Origin: Novosphingobium endophyticum | GTDB taxonomy: Bacteria > Pseudomonadota > Alphaproteobacteria > Sphingomonadales > Sphingomonadaceae | Assembly (NCBI RefSeq): GCF_014640675.1 | Contig: NZ_BMHK01000003.1 | Coordinates: 1-64,000 of the forward strand | Length of the DNA: 64,000 nt | Direction of reading: 5' to 3' | Part shown: one piece after another, positions 12,537 through 21,657 of the stretch | How positions within the stretch are numbered: the stretch's first letter is position 1 | Layout of the letters: each line of letters begins with the position of its first letter | Notes under the pieces: generated by a model | The model's database searches: none | Told to the model about the DNA's origin: nothing | Seen by the model: only the letters and a program-made list of their open reading frames with translations | Translations under genes and position numbers: made by a program

Positions 12537-13025
12537 GACAGGGAAGTCTTCCAAAGCCATTTCTACGAAACCCTCATCCCAATGCGATTCAGTTAACTCC
12601 CAACGCCTATTCTCCGCATCTATAAAAGATTCCAGGCTGCCAAACAGCTTATTAATGATCGATACGCTCCGTTCACGCGACATACCATTACGCGGTGCAC
12701 TTCGGGGGTAAATGCTCACCACCGCGAAATCCCATCCATCGACCCTATGAGACTGTGCCTTGTAAAGCTTGGTACCGGAACTTGATGATGTCAGCTCACG
12801 CAAAAACTTTAAGTGATAGTTTTTATATAGAGAAAGCCATTCATCCTGTTTTCCAGGCTTTATTCTATAATATGCTATCGATATTTGCTGCCCATCCAAA
12901 GAAATATTTCCTTGGGGAACCTCTTCAGATGATGCCCCATCCGCAGGACTTTGCGCGTATACTGCGCTATGCGCACCACAGATCAGCAGGGCAAACACTG
13001 CCAAATTACTACGAAAGCCTCTCAT
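12519..13025 (-). CDS. Small exported protein of unknown function, AT-rich gene
   Basis: A 168-residue protein not assigned to a family. Residues 1-24 form a clear Sec signal peptide (RGFRSNLAVFALLICGAHSA, ending VYAQ). The mature part opens with a Ser/Glu-rich linker. A segment with YYRIKPGKQDEWLSLYKNYH and VDGWDFAVVSIYP follows, reminiscent of dimeric ferredoxin-like (ABM/EthD-type) domains; that is only a resemblance. The start is ATG 13025 with GGAG just upstream; in-frame codons further upstream precede the signal peptide. The gene and its downstream flank use many A/T-ending codons unlike its neighbours, which suggests horizontal acquisition. It diverges from the sigma-factor operon. 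Confidence 0.65.
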   Translation of the reverse strand: MRGFRSNLAVFALLICGAHSAVYAQSPADGASSEEVPQGNISLDGQQISIAYYRIKPGKQDEWLSLYKNYHLKFLRELTSSSSGTKLYKAQSHRVDGWDFAVVSIYPRSAPRNGMSRERSVSIINKLFGSLESFIDAENRRWELTESHWDEGFVEMALEDFPVTLRIP

Positions 13026-13220
13026 GCCAGCTCCATCTGATTGATTTTTGAAATCCAAGGCCTCCATCTGCCCCCCGAACTTCACGCCGCTCCCATTCCT
13101 CGCAAGGCCGGGTTCCATCGGCGCTTACGCTCAAAGACGCCAAATGTCGCGCCTCATCCTTTCTTCTGGGCGGCCGAAGCTCTATCTGGCGGCCGGAGAA
13201 GCAGAATCTATCGGGCAGTC

Positions 13221-13748
13221 GTGACTTCGCATCATTCCCGCACAAGCCTGAAAGCCGCGTTTCTCGATCACCGGGAGAAGCTGTTCAGATTCCTGCGCGC
13301 GCGCGGCGCGGGTGATGCGGCGGAGGATCTCGTGCAGGAAATCTGGTTGAAGATTTCGGCGCTCCCGACGGGAGCGGTGGACTCGCCGTTGTCCTATTTG
13401 TTTCGCGTTGCCGACATGCTCATGGTCGACCGGTTTCGGTCGATACGGCAGGCCGAAAAGCGCGATCGTGACTGGACCGAAATCAACGTCGGAGCTGAAG
13501 GCGGGGCCTCGCCCGAGCCTTCCGCCGAGCGCCGCATCGCGGCGGCGCAGGAAGCGACGCGGGTCCTGTCGATGCTCGACCGCCTCGGCCCGCGCGTGGC
13601 CGCTGTCTTTCGACGCCATCGCATCGACGGAGTGGGGCAAAAACAGATAGCGGCAGAGTTCGGAGTCAGTCTGAGCACGGTAGAAAGCGATCTGCGCACC
13701 GCCTATCGGGCCCTCAGCACATGGAAGGAGCGCGGCGATGAGGTTTGA
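13221..13748 (+). CDS. ECF sigma factor, FecI type
   Basis: About 175 residues. Region 2 is LFRFLRARGAGDAAEDLVQE followed by IWLKI and ADMLMVDRFRSIRQAEKRDRD. Region 4 is the helix-turn-helix QKQIAAEFGVSLSTVESDLR. The pairing with an immediately following fecR gene defines it as the sigma factor of a cell-surface-signalling system. The start is set at GTG 13221 because the upstream residues have no sigma character. No strong ribosome site is visible, so nearby starts remain possible. Targets are expected to include the downstream receptor and autotransporter. Confidence 0.85.
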   Translation: MTSHHSRTSLKAAFLDHREKLFRFLRARGAGDAAEDLVQEIWLKISALPTGAVDSPLSYLFRVADMLMVDRFRSIRQAEKRDRDWTEINVGAEGGASPEPSAERRIAAAQEATRVLSMLDRLGPRVAAVFRRHRIDGVGQKQIAAEFGVSLSTVESDLRTAYRALSTWKERGDEV

Positions 13749-13786
13749 GCCGATCGTTTCCGTCTTCGTCGCGGAAGGAGTGCGCG

Positions 13787-14731
13787 ATGGCGAATGACGA
13801 TACGACCCGCGAACAGGCTCTCGACTGGGCCGTGCGCGCGCTCGACCCTGCATTCGAGGATTGGGAGGGATTCTCCCGCTGGCTCGAACAGGACGCATCT
13901 CACGCGCGCGCCTACGACGAGGTCGCCGGAGCAGTGACCGAGGCAACCGAGCTCATAGCGGTCGCCCCAGCGAATGACGATACCGTCGAGGAAGCGGACG
14001 CGGCCCCTCAAGTGCGATCAGTCGCGCGCCGGCGCTGGCTTGGCGGGGCCCTCGCCGCCTCGATAGCGCTGGTTTCGGGACTGGCGCTGTGGCACGGCAG
14101 CGGGCGCGATCTCTACCGGATCGAGACCATGGCCGGACAGATCCACACGATTGCGCTCGATGATGGCAGTCGTATCGATCTGGCGGGTGGCTCCGCGATC
14201 GAACTCGACCGCGACGACGTACGCTTTGCCCGGCTTGAACAGGGGCAGGCGCTCTTCACGATCCGTCACGACGATGCCGATCCGTTCCGTGTGGCCGTAG
14301 GCGAAAACAGGCTGGTCGACATGGGCACCGTCTTCGATGTGCGCAACGATCGCACCGGGTTGAGTGTCGCCGTGTCCGAGGGTGCGGTGCAGTTCAATCC
14401 CGATGGCGAAAACATACGCCTTTCGCCGGGTGAGATGCTGAAGACGCACAAGGACGGCGGCGGATACGTGGTCAGCCCGATTGCGTCCGCTCGGGTCGGC
14501 GAATGGCGCGAGGGACGGCTGACCTTCACCGATGCCCCGCTGGAGCAGGTTGCCGCCGATCTCACGCGTGCCAGCGGCATTGTTTTCGTGGTCGCGCGTG
14601 GAAGCGGCGGACAGCCCGTCTCTGGCTCGGTTCTGATCGCGCCGCTCAAGGACGATCCGCGAACCCTGGGGCCGCTGCTGGGTCTCGCAGTGCATGCCGA
14701 GGGTGATCGCTGGATCATCGGCGCGCGCTGA
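13787..14731 (+). CDS. FecR-type anti-sigma factor
   Basis: A 314-residue inner-membrane protein passing the surface signal to the sigma factor. The N-terminal cytoplasmic DUF4880 part (REQALDWAVRALDPAFEDWE, then WLEQDASHARAYDEV) should bind sigma. One transmembrane helix lies at about 84-102 (WLGGALAASIALVSGLALW). The periplasmic FecR domain has TIALDDGSRIDLAGGSAIEL. The C-terminal part (LTFTDAPLEQVAADLTRASG) is the STN-like region that meets the receptor's N-terminal domain. The start is ATG 13787 with AAGGAG upstream, 38 bases after the sigma stop. The receptor gene begins two bases after its stop. Confidence 0.9.
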   Translation: MANDDTTREQALDWAVRALDPAFEDWEGFSRWLEQDASHARAYDEVAGAVTEATELIAVAPANDDTVEEADAAPQVRSVARRRWLGGALAASIALVSGLALWHGSGRDLYRIETMAGQIHTIALDDGSRIDLAGGSAIELDRDDVRFARLEQGQALFTIRHDDADPFRVAVGENRLVDMGTVFDVRNDRTGLSVAVSEGAVQFNPDGENIRLSPGEMLKTHKDGGGYVVSPIASARVGEWREGRLTFTDAPLEQVAADLTRASGIVFVVARGSGGQPVSGSVLIAPLKDDPRTLGPLLGLAVHAEGDRWIIGAR

Positions 14732-14733
14732 CC

Positions 14734-17085
14734 ATGCGGGCTTCGCGCTGGATACTGGCCGTGCTGCTGGTCGCACCCATTCCTGCTATCGCGCGCGAGA
14801 CCGCCGTCGCGACGCGAGCGGGGACGGCCGGTGATGCAGTGAGCGAGCTGGCGCGGCAGACGGACACGAGTATCGTCATCACCGACCCGGACATTGCCCG
14901 GCGTGCCATTCCGTCCTTGCGTGGACGCATGGACGCGGCCGAGGCGATCAGGAGGCTGGCTCGCGCCGCCGGCGCGCGCGCGGTCGCGGTCGGCCCCTCC
15001 GCATGGCGGATCGAGCCGGCGCCGGGACACGCTCGGCCGCTGACATCGACCCGCAAACCGGCACCCCGCGCCGACACCGAAGTACAACAGCAATCTCGGC
15101 CTGAACCGATCGTGGTGCTGGCATCCAAGCGTGACCTCAGGCTCGAGCAGGTTCCGGGCCAGGTTTCGATCCTCGACGGCAAGGTCCTGGAGTCCGGCGG
15201 TGTGGGAGGTACCGACAAGATCACGCAGCGGCTCGCCACGGTGTCCTCGACGCACCTCGGCAGCGGGCGCAACAAGGTGTTCATCCGCGGCATCGCCGAT
15301 TCGAGCTTCACCGGGCCGACGCAGGCGACGGTAGGCCAGTATCTCGGAGACCTGCGCCTCACCTACAATGCGCCCGATCCGGACCTGCGCCTGTCGGACA
15401 TGGCCCGCGTCGAAGTGCTCGAAGGGCCGCAGGGGACGCTCTATGGCGCAGGTTCGCTCGGCGGGATCATCCGGCTCGTGCCCCATCCCCCGGTCATAGG
15501 TGTGGCGAGCGCATCCGGCATAATCGGCGGCTCGCTGACGCAGGACGGTGACCCCGGCGGCGACCTGAGCGCGACCGTCAACCTGCCGGTTTCCGGGCAG
15601 AGGGCGGCGCTGCGGGCCACCTTCGATGCGACGAGGCGGGGCGGCTACATCGACAAGCCCGTACTCGGCCGCGACAACGTCAACCGCACGGACATCCTTG
15701 GCGGCCGCGTGAGTGCACGCGTCGAGATCGCGCCGGACTGGTCGGTCGAACTGGTTGCGCTGGGCCAGACGACCCACGCCGTCGACAGCCAGTACGCCGA
15801 CCGCGGCGGCGCACCGCTGGCCAGTTCCGCGCGGGTGCGCGAGGGTTCCGAGGCAGACTATGCCATGGGGCAGTTCGTCATTTCCGGACACATCGGCGAG
15901 ATCAGGGTCCGCTCGACGACCGGGCTGGTCCGCCAGCATCTCCACGAACGCTACGACGCCAGCCTGCCTGACGGCCCGCCACGCACCTTCGCGCAGGCCA
16001 ATCGCACGCGGATGATCGCCAATGAGACACGGTTCTGGATGCCGGAGCGCCGCGGCTTCGGGTGGCTCGTCGGCGCCAGTTTCACGCACAACAATACGGT
16101 ACTGACGCGCACGTTCGAGACCGCGAACACGCGCAGTGCCGCCACAGGTGTACGCAACACGATCGACGAGGCGACGATCTACGGCGAGGCGAGCCTGCGC
16201 GTGATGGGAAGCCTTGTCGCGACGGCGGGCGGACGCCTCACCCGTTCGCGGCTCGGTGGCGAGGGCGAGGACGTCCTGCCCGCGATTGCCCTCGCCAATG
16301 CCCGGGTCACTGCCAATCGCACGCTCGCGACCTTTCTGCCTTCACTGGCACTCCATGCCGAACTGGGGCCGGAGAGCGCGCTCTACGTGCGCTACCAGGA
16401 GGGCTTCCGGCCCGGCGGTTTCGCCATCGAGAGCGACTTCGTCCGCCGTTTCCGCAACGACCACACCGCAACCTTCGAGATCGGCGCGCGCCATGGGCGT
16501 CCTGGTACGGGGCCTTTCGATCTCTCCTTCAGCCTGTCCCATACGCGCTGGCAGGATATCCAGGCAGACTTCATCGACGATATCGGCCTGCCCAGCACGG
16601 CCAACATCGGCGATGGCCGCGTCTGGTCGGCGAGCGCCACGGGCGGGCTCGCGGTCACGCCCGGCCTTCGGCTCGAGGCCGGGCTGACCTGGAACGAAAG
16701 CAAGATCGACAAGCCGCCGCTTGCGCTGCTGACCCGGACCATGCAAGTGCCCAACATCGCGCATATCGCCGGACGCGCGGGCTTCACCTGGGACCACGAG
16801 ATTGGCGAGGACCTGCGGCTCACGGCGAATGGATGGGTGAGCTATGTCGGCCGGTCGCGTCTCGGGATCGGGCCTGAACTGGGCGAGCCGCAGGGCGACT
16901 ACCTCAACAGCGGCCTTGCTTTCCGCGCCGGTTCCGAAGGGCTGGGCGTGACACTCAGCCTCACCAATATCGCCAATTCGCGCGGCAACCGCTTTTCGCT
17001 CGGCACTCCGTTCAGTACGGGCCGCGACCAGATGACGCCGCTGCGGCCGCGTACCGTGCGGATCGGTCTCGACACGCGTTTCTAG
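14734..17085 (+). CDS. TonB-dependent receptor with N-terminal STN signalling domain
   Basis: A 783-residue outer-membrane receptor. After a signal peptide (cut near IPAIA) comes an STN domain at about residues 25-95 (AGDAVSELARQTDTSIVITD), the periplasmic domain that signals to FecR in transducing receptors. A TonB-box-like EPIVVLASKR follows. The plug has VFIRGIADSSFTG and VEVLEGPQGTLYGAGSLGG, and a 22-strand type barrel ends in an aromatic residue (GLDTRF). The barrel has PGGFAIESDF after YVRYQEGFR, common to siderophore-like receptors. The ligand cannot be told from sequence. It follows fecR with a two-base gap, so the three regulatory genes form one operon. Confidence 0.92.
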   Translation: MRASRWILAVLLVAPIPAIARETAVATRAGTAGDAVSELARQTDTSIVITDPDIARRAIPSLRGRMDAAEAIRRLARAAGARAVAVGPSAWRIEPAPGHARPLTSTRKPAPRADTEVQQQSRPEPIVVLASKRDLRLEQVPGQVSILDGKVLESGGVGGTDKITQRLATVSSTHLGSGRNKVFIRGIADSSFTGPTQATVGQYLGDLRLTYNAPDPDLRLSDMARVEVLEGPQGTLYGAGSLGGIIRLVPHPPVIGVASASGIIGGSLTQDGDPGGDLSATVNLPVSGQRAALRATFDATRRGGYIDKPVLGRDNVNRTDILGGRVSARVEIAPDWSVELVALGQTTHAVDSQYADRGGAPLASSARVREGSEADYAMGQFVISGHIGEIRVRSTTGLVRQHLHERYDASLPDGPPRTFAQANRTRMIANETRFWMPERRGFGWLVGASFTHNNTVLTRTFETANTRSAATGVRNTIDEATIYGEASLRVMGSLVATAGGRLTRSRLGGEGEDVLPAIALANARVTANRTLATFLPSLALHAELGPESALYVRYQEGFRPGGFAIESDFVRRFRNDHTATFEIGARHGRPGTGPFDLSFSLSHTRWQDIQADFIDDIGLPSTANIGDGRVWSASATGGLAVTPGLRLEAGLTWNESKIDKPPLALLTRTMQVPNIAHIAGRAGFTWDHEIGEDLRLTANGWVSYVGRSRLGIGPELGEPQGDYLNSGLAFRAGSEGLGVTLSLTNIANSRGNRFSLGTPFSTGRDQMTPLRPRTVRIGLDTRF

Positions 17086-17153
17086 AAATTTTTTCCAAGG
17101 CTGCCGACGCGCGTCTCCGTCTCAAGGGTCGATACCGACCTGAAGGGATTGAG

Positions 17154-20100
17154 ATGTCGCGCTACCTGCTTGCCTCCACAGCACTGCTTGCCCTCGTCGC
17201 CGCCACGAGCGCCGGTGCCGAAGACGTTGCCACCAAGAAGACCAGCCCCCTGCGCACCTCGACCATCAAAGGCGGCGGCGCGGACACGATCAACATCACG
17301 AAAGACGGCTCGGTCGTTTTGACCGGCGGCACTGCCGTCACCATGGACAGCAACCACGCGGTCAGCAACGCCGGCGCGGTCACCATCAGCAACGCGAACG
17401 GTGCGATCGGTATTCGGGCCGTGGCCGGAACAAGCGGTGACATCGTCAATACCGGCACAATTACGATCGACGAACCCTACAGCGCGACGGACGAGGACAA
17501 GGACGGCGATCTCGACGGTCCCTTCGCGCTCGGATCGAACCGTTACGGAATTCGCACCGACGGCGCCCATACAGGTAAGATCGCCAGCAGCGGCACGATC
17601 ATCATCGAGGGCAACAACTCCGCCGGCATCTCCCTGGGAGGCACGTTGACCGGCAATTTCATTCACGACGGCAAGATCGAGGTTCTGGGCGATCACGGCG
17701 TAGGTATCGAAACCGGCGCGATCAACGGCAACGTGCGCCTTGCCGGCAGCGTTGCGGCGAAAGGCGAAGGCGCCGTGGGCGCCCGCATTTCGGGGGATGT
17801 GAATGGCGCCGTGACCGTGCAGGGCGCCGTCGTATCGACCGGGTATCGCCACACCACGGTTCCCGGCGACACGTCGAAGCTCGACGCCGATGACCTGCTT
17901 CAGGGCGGTTCGGCGCTGGTGATCGAAGGCAATGTTTCGGGCGGCGTGATCCTCGCGGTGGCGCCCAAGGACAGCGATCCCAACAATGCCGACGAGGACG
18001 CGGACGGCATCGAGGACGCCAAGGAGGGCGCCGCAAAGGTCGTCTCCTTTGGCGCGGCTCCGGCCATGATGGTCGGCGCCGCCGGCCGGGACATCGCAAT
18101 CGGACCGGTTGCCGGTACCGCGAACCAGTTCGGGTTGCTGATCGACGGTGCAGTCGAGGGGCGCGGGCTCTATTCGGGCGTCGGCGCCACAGGCCTCGCC
18201 ATAGGCGGTCGCGGCGGCGATGTTTCCATCGCAGGCGGCATCGGCATTGCCGGATCGGTACTCGCCGAAGCGAAGGGGGCGAGCGCGACAGCCGTCAGCA
18301 TTGGTTCGGGCGCTTCGACCCCGGTGCTGCGGGTTTCGGGCAGCGTGACGGCAAGCGGCGGCAATACCGCTACGACGCATGCCAGGGCACTTCACGTCGC
18401 CGAAGGGGCCTCGCTGCCCGCGATCCGCAACAGCGGCACCATCAAGGCGACAGCGGTGGGCGAGACCGGATCGGCCGCTGCCATCCTTGACGAGAGCGGC
18501 ACGGTAACGCTGGTCGAGAACAGCGGCGCGATTTCGGCGGGCGGCGCCAAGACGGGCTCGGGGCGCAACATCGCCATCGATCTCTCGTCGGCGGCCGGCG
18601 GTGTCACGGTCAGGCAGACGCAGGTGGCTTCGGGCTTCGCGGCCCCGTCGATCACCGGCGACATTCGCCTTGGCGGCGGGGACGACGTGGTCGATATCGC
18701 CGATGGCGCTCTGGCGGGCGATATCGCATTCGGCAGCGGCAGCAATCGGTTGAGCCTGTCGGGTGACACCGCGCAGAAGGGAGCCATTGCCTTCGATGGA
18801 GGCGACGATACGATAACGCTTACCGGAAGCGCCAGCTTCACTGGCGCGGCGGATTTCGGCGGCGGCAATGATCTGCTCACGATTTCCGGAAGCTCGCTGT
18901 TCTCCGGCAGCCTGTCCAACGCTGCGAACCTCGCGGTCACAGTCGAGGGCGGCACGCTCGACGTCCGCGCGCCTTCGGGCATCGCCTCGCTCTCGGTCGG
19001 CGAAAGCGGCGTTCTGGCGGTCACGCTCAACAAGGCCGGCGGTTCGGCATACACCGTCGCGGGAACCGCCTCCTTCGCCGAAGGATCGAAGCTCTCCATC
19101 CGCCTGGCGGATGTTTCGACAGCGGAAGGCAGCTATCAGGTGCTCACCGCCGCAGCGATCGAGGGACTGGACGACCTCAAGAGGGTTACCGACCTCGTCC
19201 CCTTCATGTTCAAGGCGGAGCTGGACGAAAGCGCGGCAGCGAACACGATCGTCGTCGACGTGGCCAGGCGCTCGGTCGCGGAACTGGGCCTCAACCGTTC
19301 GCAGGCCTCTGCCTACGATGCAGTTTTCGCGGTGCTTGGCAACGATGACGAAATTGAGGGAGTCTTCCTCGACATCACCGACGGCGACCGGTTCCGCGAA
19401 GCCGTGGGGCAGATGCTGCCGGATCACGCGGGCGGTGCCTTCGAGGGCATCAGCCTCGGCGCGCGCACGCTGGCGCGCCAGCTGCAGGATCCGCAGAGTC
19501 CTCTTGTGGCGAGCGGACGCATGAGCGCAACCGTCAACCTTGCCTTCTGGGGCAGCGACAAGGACACGGGAAGCAGCGCTTCCTACGATCTCACCGGCTA
19601 TTCCTGGTCCCTCACCGGAGAATACGAAACCGGCATCGGCCGCTTCGGCGCTACAGTCGCGCATCACTGGAACCGGCACACGAGGGGCCCCGCCAGTGAA
19701 GTGAAGTCAGGAGCATGGGAACTGGCGGGCCACTGGCGCGGCAACTGGGGCGCATTCAGCGGCTTCGGTCGCGCCTCGATCGGCCGGGCCGACTTCGAAA
19801 GCGAACGCAAATTCGCAGGTACGGCCGGGGCCGAGGACGTGAAGCGCACCATCGACGGCGACTGGAATGGCGACTTCGTGACCTTCGCCGCTGGCGCTTC
19901 GGCGGAAGGCGGCAGCCGATACTTCTATTTTCGCCCGGCGGTCTCGGTCGACTATGTCCAGCTAAAGGAGGACGGCTACACCGAGACGGGCGGCGAAGCG
20001 CTCGATCTTACCGTCAATTCGCGAACCAGCGACGAATTCGGGATCAACGGCGGCATGACGCTCGGCGTCGACCTGATGGGCATGGGCGCGCGTGACGCGA

Positions 20101-20351
20101 ACTGGTTCCGGGTTGAAACGGAAGGCGGCTGGCGCGAGATCCTGAGCGGCGGGCTTGGTTCGACAACTGCGAGATTCGAGGAAGGCGAGGCATTCACGCT
20201 CGATGGAGAAAAGGCGAGCAGCGGCTGGTTCGCACGCTTGCGGGCCTTCGGCGGATCGGCCGGCTTCGTCCTGGGCGGCGAGCTCTCGGCCGAGGACCGG
20301 CACGACCATGTCAATCTGGCCCTGCGCGGCAGCGTGAAGGTTGCCTGGTAA
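17154..20351 (+). CDS. Type Va autotransporter with beta-helix passenger
   Basis: A 1065-residue protein. Residues 1-22 are a signal peptide. Residues about 35-700 are Gly/Ala/Ser/Thr-rich repeats (NTGTITI, SSGTIIIEGNNSAGI, RNSGTIKA, ENSGAISAGG) typical of a right-handed beta-helix passenger. Residues about 780-1065 are an autotransporter beta barrel ending in the aromatic VKVAW. Two acidic insertions interrupt the helix: DEDKDGDLDG (113-122) and a DPNNADEDADGIED stretch near 275-288. Both resemble Ca-binding thrombospondin-type-3 or EF-like loops. No protease or lipase motif was found. It lies 68 bases after the STN receptor and is likely in the sigma factor's regulon. The exported substrate role (adhesion, aggregation) is inference. 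Confidence 0.88.
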   Translation: MSRYLLASTALLALVAATSAGAEDVATKKTSPLRTSTIKGGGADTINITKDGSVVLTGGTAVTMDSNHAVSNAGAVTISNANGAIGIRAVAGTSGDIVNTGTITIDEPYSATDEDKDGDLDGPFALGSNRYGIRTDGAHTGKIASSGTIIIEGNNSAGISLGGTLTGNFIHDGKIEVLGDHGVGIETGAINGNVRLAGSVAAKGEGAVGARISGDVNGAVTVQGAVVSTGYRHTTVPGDTSKLDADDLLQGGSALVIEGNVSGGVILAVAPKDSDPNNADEDADGIEDAKEGAAKVVSFGAAPAMMVGAAGRDIAIGPVAGTANQFGLLIDGAVEGRGLYSGVGATGLAIGGRGGDVSIAGGIGIAGSVLAEAKGASATAVSIGSGASTPVLRVSGSVTASGGNTATTHARALHVAEGASLPAIRNSGTIKATAVGETGSAAAILDESGTVTLVENSGAISAGGAKTGSGRNIAIDLSSAAGGVTVRQTQVASGFAAPSITGDIRLGGGDDVVDIADGALAGDIAFGSGSNRLSLSGDTAQKGAIAFDGGDDTITLTGSASFTGAADFGGGNDLLTISGSSLFSGSLSNAANLAVTVEGGTLDVRAPSGIASLSVGESGVLAVTLNKAGGSAYTVAGTASFAEGSKLSIRLADVSTAEGSYQVLTAAAIEGLDDLKRVTDLVPFMFKAELDESAAANTIVVDVARRSVAELGLNRSQASAYDAVFAVLGNDDEIEGVFLDITDGDRFREAVGQMLPDHAGGAFEGISLGARTLARQLQDPQSPLVASGRMSATVNLAFWGSDKDTGSSASYDLTGYSWSLTGEYETGIGRFGATVAHHWNRHTRGPASEVKSGAWELAGHWRGNWGAFSGFGRASIGRADFESERKFAGTAGAEDVKRTIDGDWNGDFVTFAAGASAEGGSRYFYFRPAVSVDYVQLKEDGYTETGGEALDLTVNSRTSDEFGINGGMTLGVDLMGMGARDANWFRVETEGGWREILSGGLGSTTARFEEGEAFTLDGEKASSGWFARLRAFGGSAGFVLGGELSAEDRHDHVNLALRGSVKVAW

Positions 20352-20366
20352 ACCTTGCAAGCAATG

Positions 20367-20394
20367 TTCCGGCGGAAAACCATGGCCGCCGGAA
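20367..20394. terminator. Hairpin between autotransporter and TauD genes
   Basis: TTCCGGCGG (20367-20375) pairs perfectly with CCGCCGGAA (20386-20394) around a 10-base loop, 15 bases after the autotransporter stop and between convergent genes. No T-run follows, so it is either factor-dependent or a transcript-protecting hairpin. Confidence 0.55.
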
Positions 20395-20453
20395 ACAGGC
20401 CTCGCCGGTTGCCTTGCAAGGCGGCACGCGAAAGGGCGCGGCCGCCCGACCGC

Positions 20454-21266
20454 TCAGACCAGCAGCTCTTCCGCCTCGATCGTGGTGCGGTGCATCAGGC
20501 GATTTTCTTCCAGCGGATACTGGTCGACGCGGTGCATGGTACCGGTATTGTCCCAGATCAGCATGTCGCCTTCGGTCCAGCGGTGGGTATAGACGAACTG
20601 CGGCTGCGTGGCCCACTCGCGCAGTTTGGTGAGAAGCATGCGCCCCTCGGCCGGATCCATTCCCTCGACGTAATGCGCGGTCGAACCAAGGACCAGCGAC
20701 TTGCGCCCGGAACCATGAGTCCACACCAACGGATGCACCTTGGGCGTGCGCATCTGCCAGAACTCCAGCTCGCGGGCGGTGGGCTCCGGGTTCACGTAGC
20801 GCTGCGAAATCTCGAAGCTATGGACCACCCTCAGGCCTTCGTAGCGGCGCTTGTCTTCCTCGGGCAGGTCATCCCAGGCGGCATAAGTGTTCGCGAAATG
20901 CGTGTTCCCCCCTGTCTTCGACAGGCTTTGCGCATTCAGCGTCGCTGCGAGGTTGGGAACGTCGTCGCTCGCGCCGTCGATATGCCAGAAGAAGGCACCC
21001 TTGATGTATTCCGCTCCGGGGTTCACGTCGGGGTCGATCGTGACCTTGAACACCCCGCCTTCCCCCTGCGGCTGCACCTTGCCGAGCGAACGGGAGAACG
21101 CCAGTTGCTGCTCGTTGGTCATGTGAAGGCCGCGAACGACGAGCACGCCGCGCTGTTCGAGCAACTCGCGGAGTTCAGGCCCATATTTGCCGGACGCAAG
21201 CGTTTCAGCGTCAGTCTTGAGCTCGGTGCCGATCCGCGGGGTGAGGTCGATTCTTTCCAGTGTCAT
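20454..21266 (-). CDS. TauD/TfdA-family Fe(II)/2-oxoglutarate dioxygenase
   Basis: A 270-residue non-haem iron dioxygenase. The iron facial triad is visible as the His and Asp of FFWHIDGASDD and the distal His of NTGTMHRVDQY. HRTTIEAEEL carries the arginine that binds 2-oxoglutarate. VWTHGSGRKSLVLGSTAHYV is typical of TfdA/TauD relatives. The substrate is not deducible; relatives act on taurine, phenoxyacetates and other carboxylates. GGAAAG precedes the ATG. It stands alone, convergent with the autotransporter. A paralogue lies at 55499-56347 with the same core spacing. Confidence 0.87.
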   Translation of the reverse strand: MTLERIDLTPRIGTELKTDAETLASGKYGPELRELLEQRGVLVVRGLHMTNEQQLAFSRSLGKVQPQGEGGVFKVTIDPDVNPGAEYIKGAFFWHIDGASDDVPNLAATLNAQSLSKTGGNTHFANTYAAWDDLPEEDKRRYEGLRVVHSFEISQRYVNPEPTARELEFWQMRTPKVHPLVWTHGSGRKSLVLGSTAHYVEGMDPAEGRMLLTKLREWATQPQFVYTHRWTEGDMLIWDNTGTMHRVDQYPLEENRLMHRTTIEAEELLV

Positions 21267-21657
21267 GTCGTTTGCATACTGTGATCAGCTCCCGACTTCC
21301 ATACGTCATGCAATGAGGTCGCCAGCGCAAAAACACAACCATCGTCCCTGCGGAGTTTTGAGATTTGCAACCAAACCGGCGCCTGCTTCGTCGCGCGGCC
21401 ATGGGCAGGGGATCAGGAGGTGGCAGGCGCCGCGATGGCTCCGGCTGGGGCGACAGCCAGGCCTTGCCGGTCCGCGATGTTAGCTCGACCGCCGTATAAA
21501 TTCAGGTTATCGACCACCCCCGAGAGCCTTCTGGCGAACCTCATGAGGGCACGGATCGAGGCCATTGGGGAGACCGGGAAAGCCCCTCGCCAAGCCCCTG
21601 CGTGAACGGCTGGGCTCGGCGTTCGGATAAGCGCTACAGCGCGTTAGGGAGTTGAAA
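21267..21657. other. Divergent intergenic region, TauD / MFS
   Basis: About 390 bases with no credible gene. It contains a 9-bp inverted repeat, GGCGCCTGC (21378-21386) with GCAGGCGCC (21423-21431), enclosing 36 bases. No known riboswitch pattern was recognised. Promoters for the two flanking divergent genes must lie here, but none stands out strongly. Confidence 0.4.

Noticed and set aside
17082..19679. An 865-codon frame antisense to the autotransporter
   Set aside because: It mirrors the Gly/Ala/Thr-rich repeats and shows no protein-like motifs.
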